Positions 5,731-7,614 of a stretch of 7,614 nt of DNA are shown here, piece by piece (positions within the stretch are counted from its first letter, which is position 1; each line of letters begins with the position of its first letter). The position numbers and the translations under genes were made by a program. Below the pieces are notes generated by a model. That model was not told the origin of the DNA and did no database searches. It worked only from the letters and a program-made list of their open reading frames with translations. Source of the DNA: Candidatus Kapaibacterium sp. (GTDB lineage: Bacteria > Bacteroidota > Ignavibacteria > Kapaibacteriales > UBA2268); contig JAQUZU010000084.1 in NCBI GenBank assembly GCA_028691175.1, forward strand, positions 1 to 7,614, given 5' to 3'.

Positions 5731-6726
5731 ATGACAAGCACACCTCAATACGGAAAACTCTCGCAAAAATTCCTTCGCCCTGCATTCGCCTTCGCCTCCG
5801 TCGCGATGGCGGTGAGTCTGGTTTCCTGTGTGCTTTTCGTGCAGCCACTTATGTTTTTGCTCGCGGTATCGGCAATCTCACACTTTGCATATATTGTACT
5901 GCTCCGCAAAGCAGTTAACTGCACAATCGCAACTCCCGACCTCGAATACAACTTCGGCTATGGCAAATATCGGGACTTCCACTCTGTGCTGAACTTCGCG
6001 CTTCTCGGTGCCGGCATAAGTGTGATTTTACTATCTGCCATAAACCCTCCACACCCCGAGATACAAAGTATCCAGCTGTTCACTTCGTTTTCTGCCGGAG
6101 CAATGCTCTTGAATGCAGCCCTAAGTGCAGTACGCGAAAGATACTTACGCAATTTCATCATTTCCTCGGACTTTGACGAAAATAATTATAGCGACCTCCG
6201 CCTTGCTACCGGCGGAAAAAGTGCCGGGCTTCGCGGAATTCATTTCGACTACACTTCAGTGCTCTGGGCGTACATCACATACTCTCTCTGCATTCTCTTC
6301 AATGTAAACGAATACATAATACAGTCCGCCATTGCGACGATAATCATCGCGTTTTTGCTTGTTCGCACCGCGAAAAGCACGCGAGTCTCCCTCTCTAATC
6401 TGCTGGATCGAAACCTGCCGGAGCATATTTTGTTTGATTTTTTGTCTGTTGTCATCGAAAATAACGACTACATCTGCGAATATAAATCTATGCGTACCCG
6501 CCGAAGTGGTGAAGAAATTTTTATCGATATTGATGCAATTATGCCGTGCAACATGCCGCTAAGTGCATTACACGCTCTCGAAATCCGCATCGCAAGTTCA
6601 CTTCGCGAAAAATATCCGACCGCAAGACCCCGCTTGCACGCAATTCCCTGCACGCAAAATTGCGTATTTATTAAATCCGAACAACGGTGTGCCGTCATGC
6701 AAATTCACAAAACGAAGGAAAAATAA
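5731..6726 (+). CDS. cation diffusion facilitator (CDF)-like membrane protein, degenerate metal sites
   Basis: This 331-residue inner-membrane protein has CDF architecture: six likely helices (about 17-36, 40-59, 83-104, 116-135, 174-192, 195-212) and a cytoplasmic C-terminal domain (about 225-306) with LLDRNLPE, RTRRSGEEIFIDID and LRLHAIP-like segments of that family. CDF proteins export Zn, Fe, Mn or Co in exchange for protons. An alignment by eye to E. coli YiiP, from memory, puts most metal ligands on other residues: Asp45 to Ser47, Asp49 to His51, Asp157 to Thr175, His71 to Tyr73, His75 to Tyr77, His232 to Asp268; His171, Asp70, His281 and His303 remain. Transport is therefore uncertain. 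An unusually long loop (about 141-170) separates helices 4 and 5. I chose ATG 5731 because the TTG at 5713 abuts the palindromic repeat; neither has a clear ribosome-binding site. The stop overlaps the ruvB start. Confidence 0.75.
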   Translation: MTSTPQYGKLSQKFLRPAFAFASVAMAVSLVSCVLFVQPLMFLLAVSAISHFAYIVLLRKAVNCTIATPDLEYNFGYGKYRDFHSVLNFALLGAGISVILLSAINPPHPEIQSIQLFTSFSAGAMLLNAALSAVRERYLRNFIISSDFDENNYSDLRLATGGKSAGLRGIHFDYTSVLWAYITYSLCILFNVNEYIIQSAIATIIIAFLLVRTAKSTRVSLSNLLDRNLPEHILFDFLSVVIENNDYICEYKSMRTRRSGEEIFIDIDAIMPCNMPLSALHALEIRIASSLREKYPTARPRLHAIPCTQNCVFIKSEQRCAVMQIHKTKEK

Positions 6727-7614
6727 TGGCAAAAGAAAATTTTCGACCGGATAGTCCCGTCTCGGGCTACTCAATAAACGAGGAGGAACTCGAAGCCGCT
6801 CTCCGCCCTAAGCATTTCGCGGACTTCACCGGACAAGATAAAATCGTTCAAAACCTGCAGATTTTCATCGAAGCCGCCAAGAAACGCGGCGAGGCTCTCG
6901 ACCACGTACTGCTGACAGGACCTCCGGGACTTGGCAAAACTACATTGAGTTACATCATTTCTCGCGAAATGGAGAGCAATATCAAAATCACATCGGGTCC
7001 GGTGCTCGAAAAAGCAGGCGATCTTGCGGGCTTACTGACTAATTTGGAGGAGCGCGACATTTTGTTTATCGACGAAATTCACCGCCTCTCGCCTATAGTC
7101 GAAGAGTATCTCTATTCAGCAATGGAAGAATACCGCATCGATATCATGATAGACTCCGGTCCGTCGGCACGCTCGATTCAGCTTAGCCTGCCGAAATTTA
7201 CTCTTGTCGGTGCGACCACTCGTGCGGGCTTGCTCACTGCTCCGCTTCGCTCGAGATTCGGCGTAGTCAGCCGTTTAGACTACTACACTCCGGAAGAACT
7301 AACGAAGGTCGTTCAGCGCAGTGCGTCTCTTCTGAAAGTACCGATTGACTACGAAGGTGCGATCGAAATAGCAAGCCGAAGCCGTGGGACTCCGCGTATC
7401 GCAAACCGCCTACTTCGCCGCACGCGCGACTTTGCGGACGTGAAGGGAAGCGGAAAAATCAACCTGCAAATTGCACAACTTGCACTCTCGGCACTTGAAG
7501 TCGACGAATACGGTTTGGACGAAATGGACAAACGGATTATTCTCTCGATAATCGAAAAATTCAAGGGCGGTCCGGTCGGGCTTTCGAATATTGCAGTCGC
7601 AGTCGGCGAAGAAG
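6726..7614 (+). CDS. ruvB: Holliday junction branch-migration ATPase RuvB (3' partial)
   Basis: RuvB is the hexameric AAA+ motor that, with RuvA, drives branch migration of Holliday junctions during recombinational repair. The window holds the first 296 codons; by comparison with the usual 330-345 residues, about 40-50 residues of the C-terminal winged-helix domain lie beyond the edge. Visible motifs are Walker A GPPGLGKT (65-72), Walker B LFIDEIH (113-119), sensor 1 GATTRAG (162-168), the arginine finger in LRSRFG (174-179) and sensor 2 GTPRIANR (221-228). The RuvB-specific segments TSGPVLEKAGDLAGLLTNLE and GGPVGLSNIA are also present. The ATG at 6726 shares its A with the upstream TAA stop (TAATG) and is preceded by AAGGA (6715-6719) at 6 bases, so the two genes are probably co-transcribed and translationally coupled. 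No ruvA or ruvC is in view. Confidence 0.98.
   Translation, partial: MAKENFRPDSPVSGYSINEEELEAALRPKHFADFTGQDKIVQNLQIFIEAAKKRGEALDHVLLTGPPGLGKTTLSYIISREMESNIKITSGPVLEKAGDLAGLLTNLEERDILFIDEIHRLSPIVEEYLYSAMEEYRIDIMIDSGPSARSIQLSLPKFTLVGATTRAGLLTAPLRSRFGVVSRLDYYTPEELTKVVQRSASLLKVPIDYEGAIEIASRSRGTPRIANRLLRRTRDFADVKGSGKINLQIAQLALSALEVDEYGLDEMDKRIILSIIEKFKGGPVGLSNIAVAVGEE

Noticed and set aside
5667..5918. 83-codon frame spanning the palindromic repeat after tig
   Set aside because: It overlaps the CDF-like gene in another frame and reads through the repeat; no recognisable domain.

Overview
This 7.6 kb window looks like an ordinary chromosomal housekeeping segment. All recognisable genes match conserved bacterial families, and I found no phage, plasmid, CRISPR or defence genes. 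Two candidate promoters, for typA and for the tRNA, fit the Bacteroidota-type consensus (TTTG or TTG, 19-21 bases, TAnnTTTG). Four genes also have good Shine-Dalgarno sequences, which is unusual in classical Bacteroidota. A lineage in or near the Bacteroidota/Chlorobi group that kept Shine-Dalgarno use is my best guess; this is inference, not a classification.

Layout from left to right: 1-115 is AT-rich intergenic DNA. A DJ-1/PfpI-family gene (minus, 116-670) is divergent from rlmN (plus, 758-1834). rlmN and typA (minus, 2062-3885) converge on a 227 bp spacer. That spacer holds a terminator for each gene and two palindromic intergenic repeats. The 299 bp between typA and the tRNA contains two divergent promoter candidates and an AT-only dyad. 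tRNA-Leu(UAG) (4185-4266) lies 36 bases before tig (trigger factor, TTG start, 4303-5661) with no terminator between them. Another palindromic repeat follows tig. Then comes a six-helix membrane protein of the cation diffusion facilitator (CDF) fold (5731-6726). Its stop codon overlaps the start of ruvB, which runs off the right edge.

Four products serve translation or new proteins: RlmN modifies 23S rRNA and tRNA, TypA is a ribosome-associated GTPase, tRNA-Leu decodes CUA, and trigger factor folds nascent chains. RuvB is the Holliday-junction branch-migration motor. No single pathway joins the whole window.

The points most worth a second look are these: the CDF-like protein has lost most of the family's metal ligands; the GTAGAGACGC- and GTAGGGGCGG-type palindromes resemble REP elements; and tig appears to be transcribed behind a tRNA, so tRNA 3' processing may create its mRNA 5' end. 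I did not find a convincing previously undescribed system.
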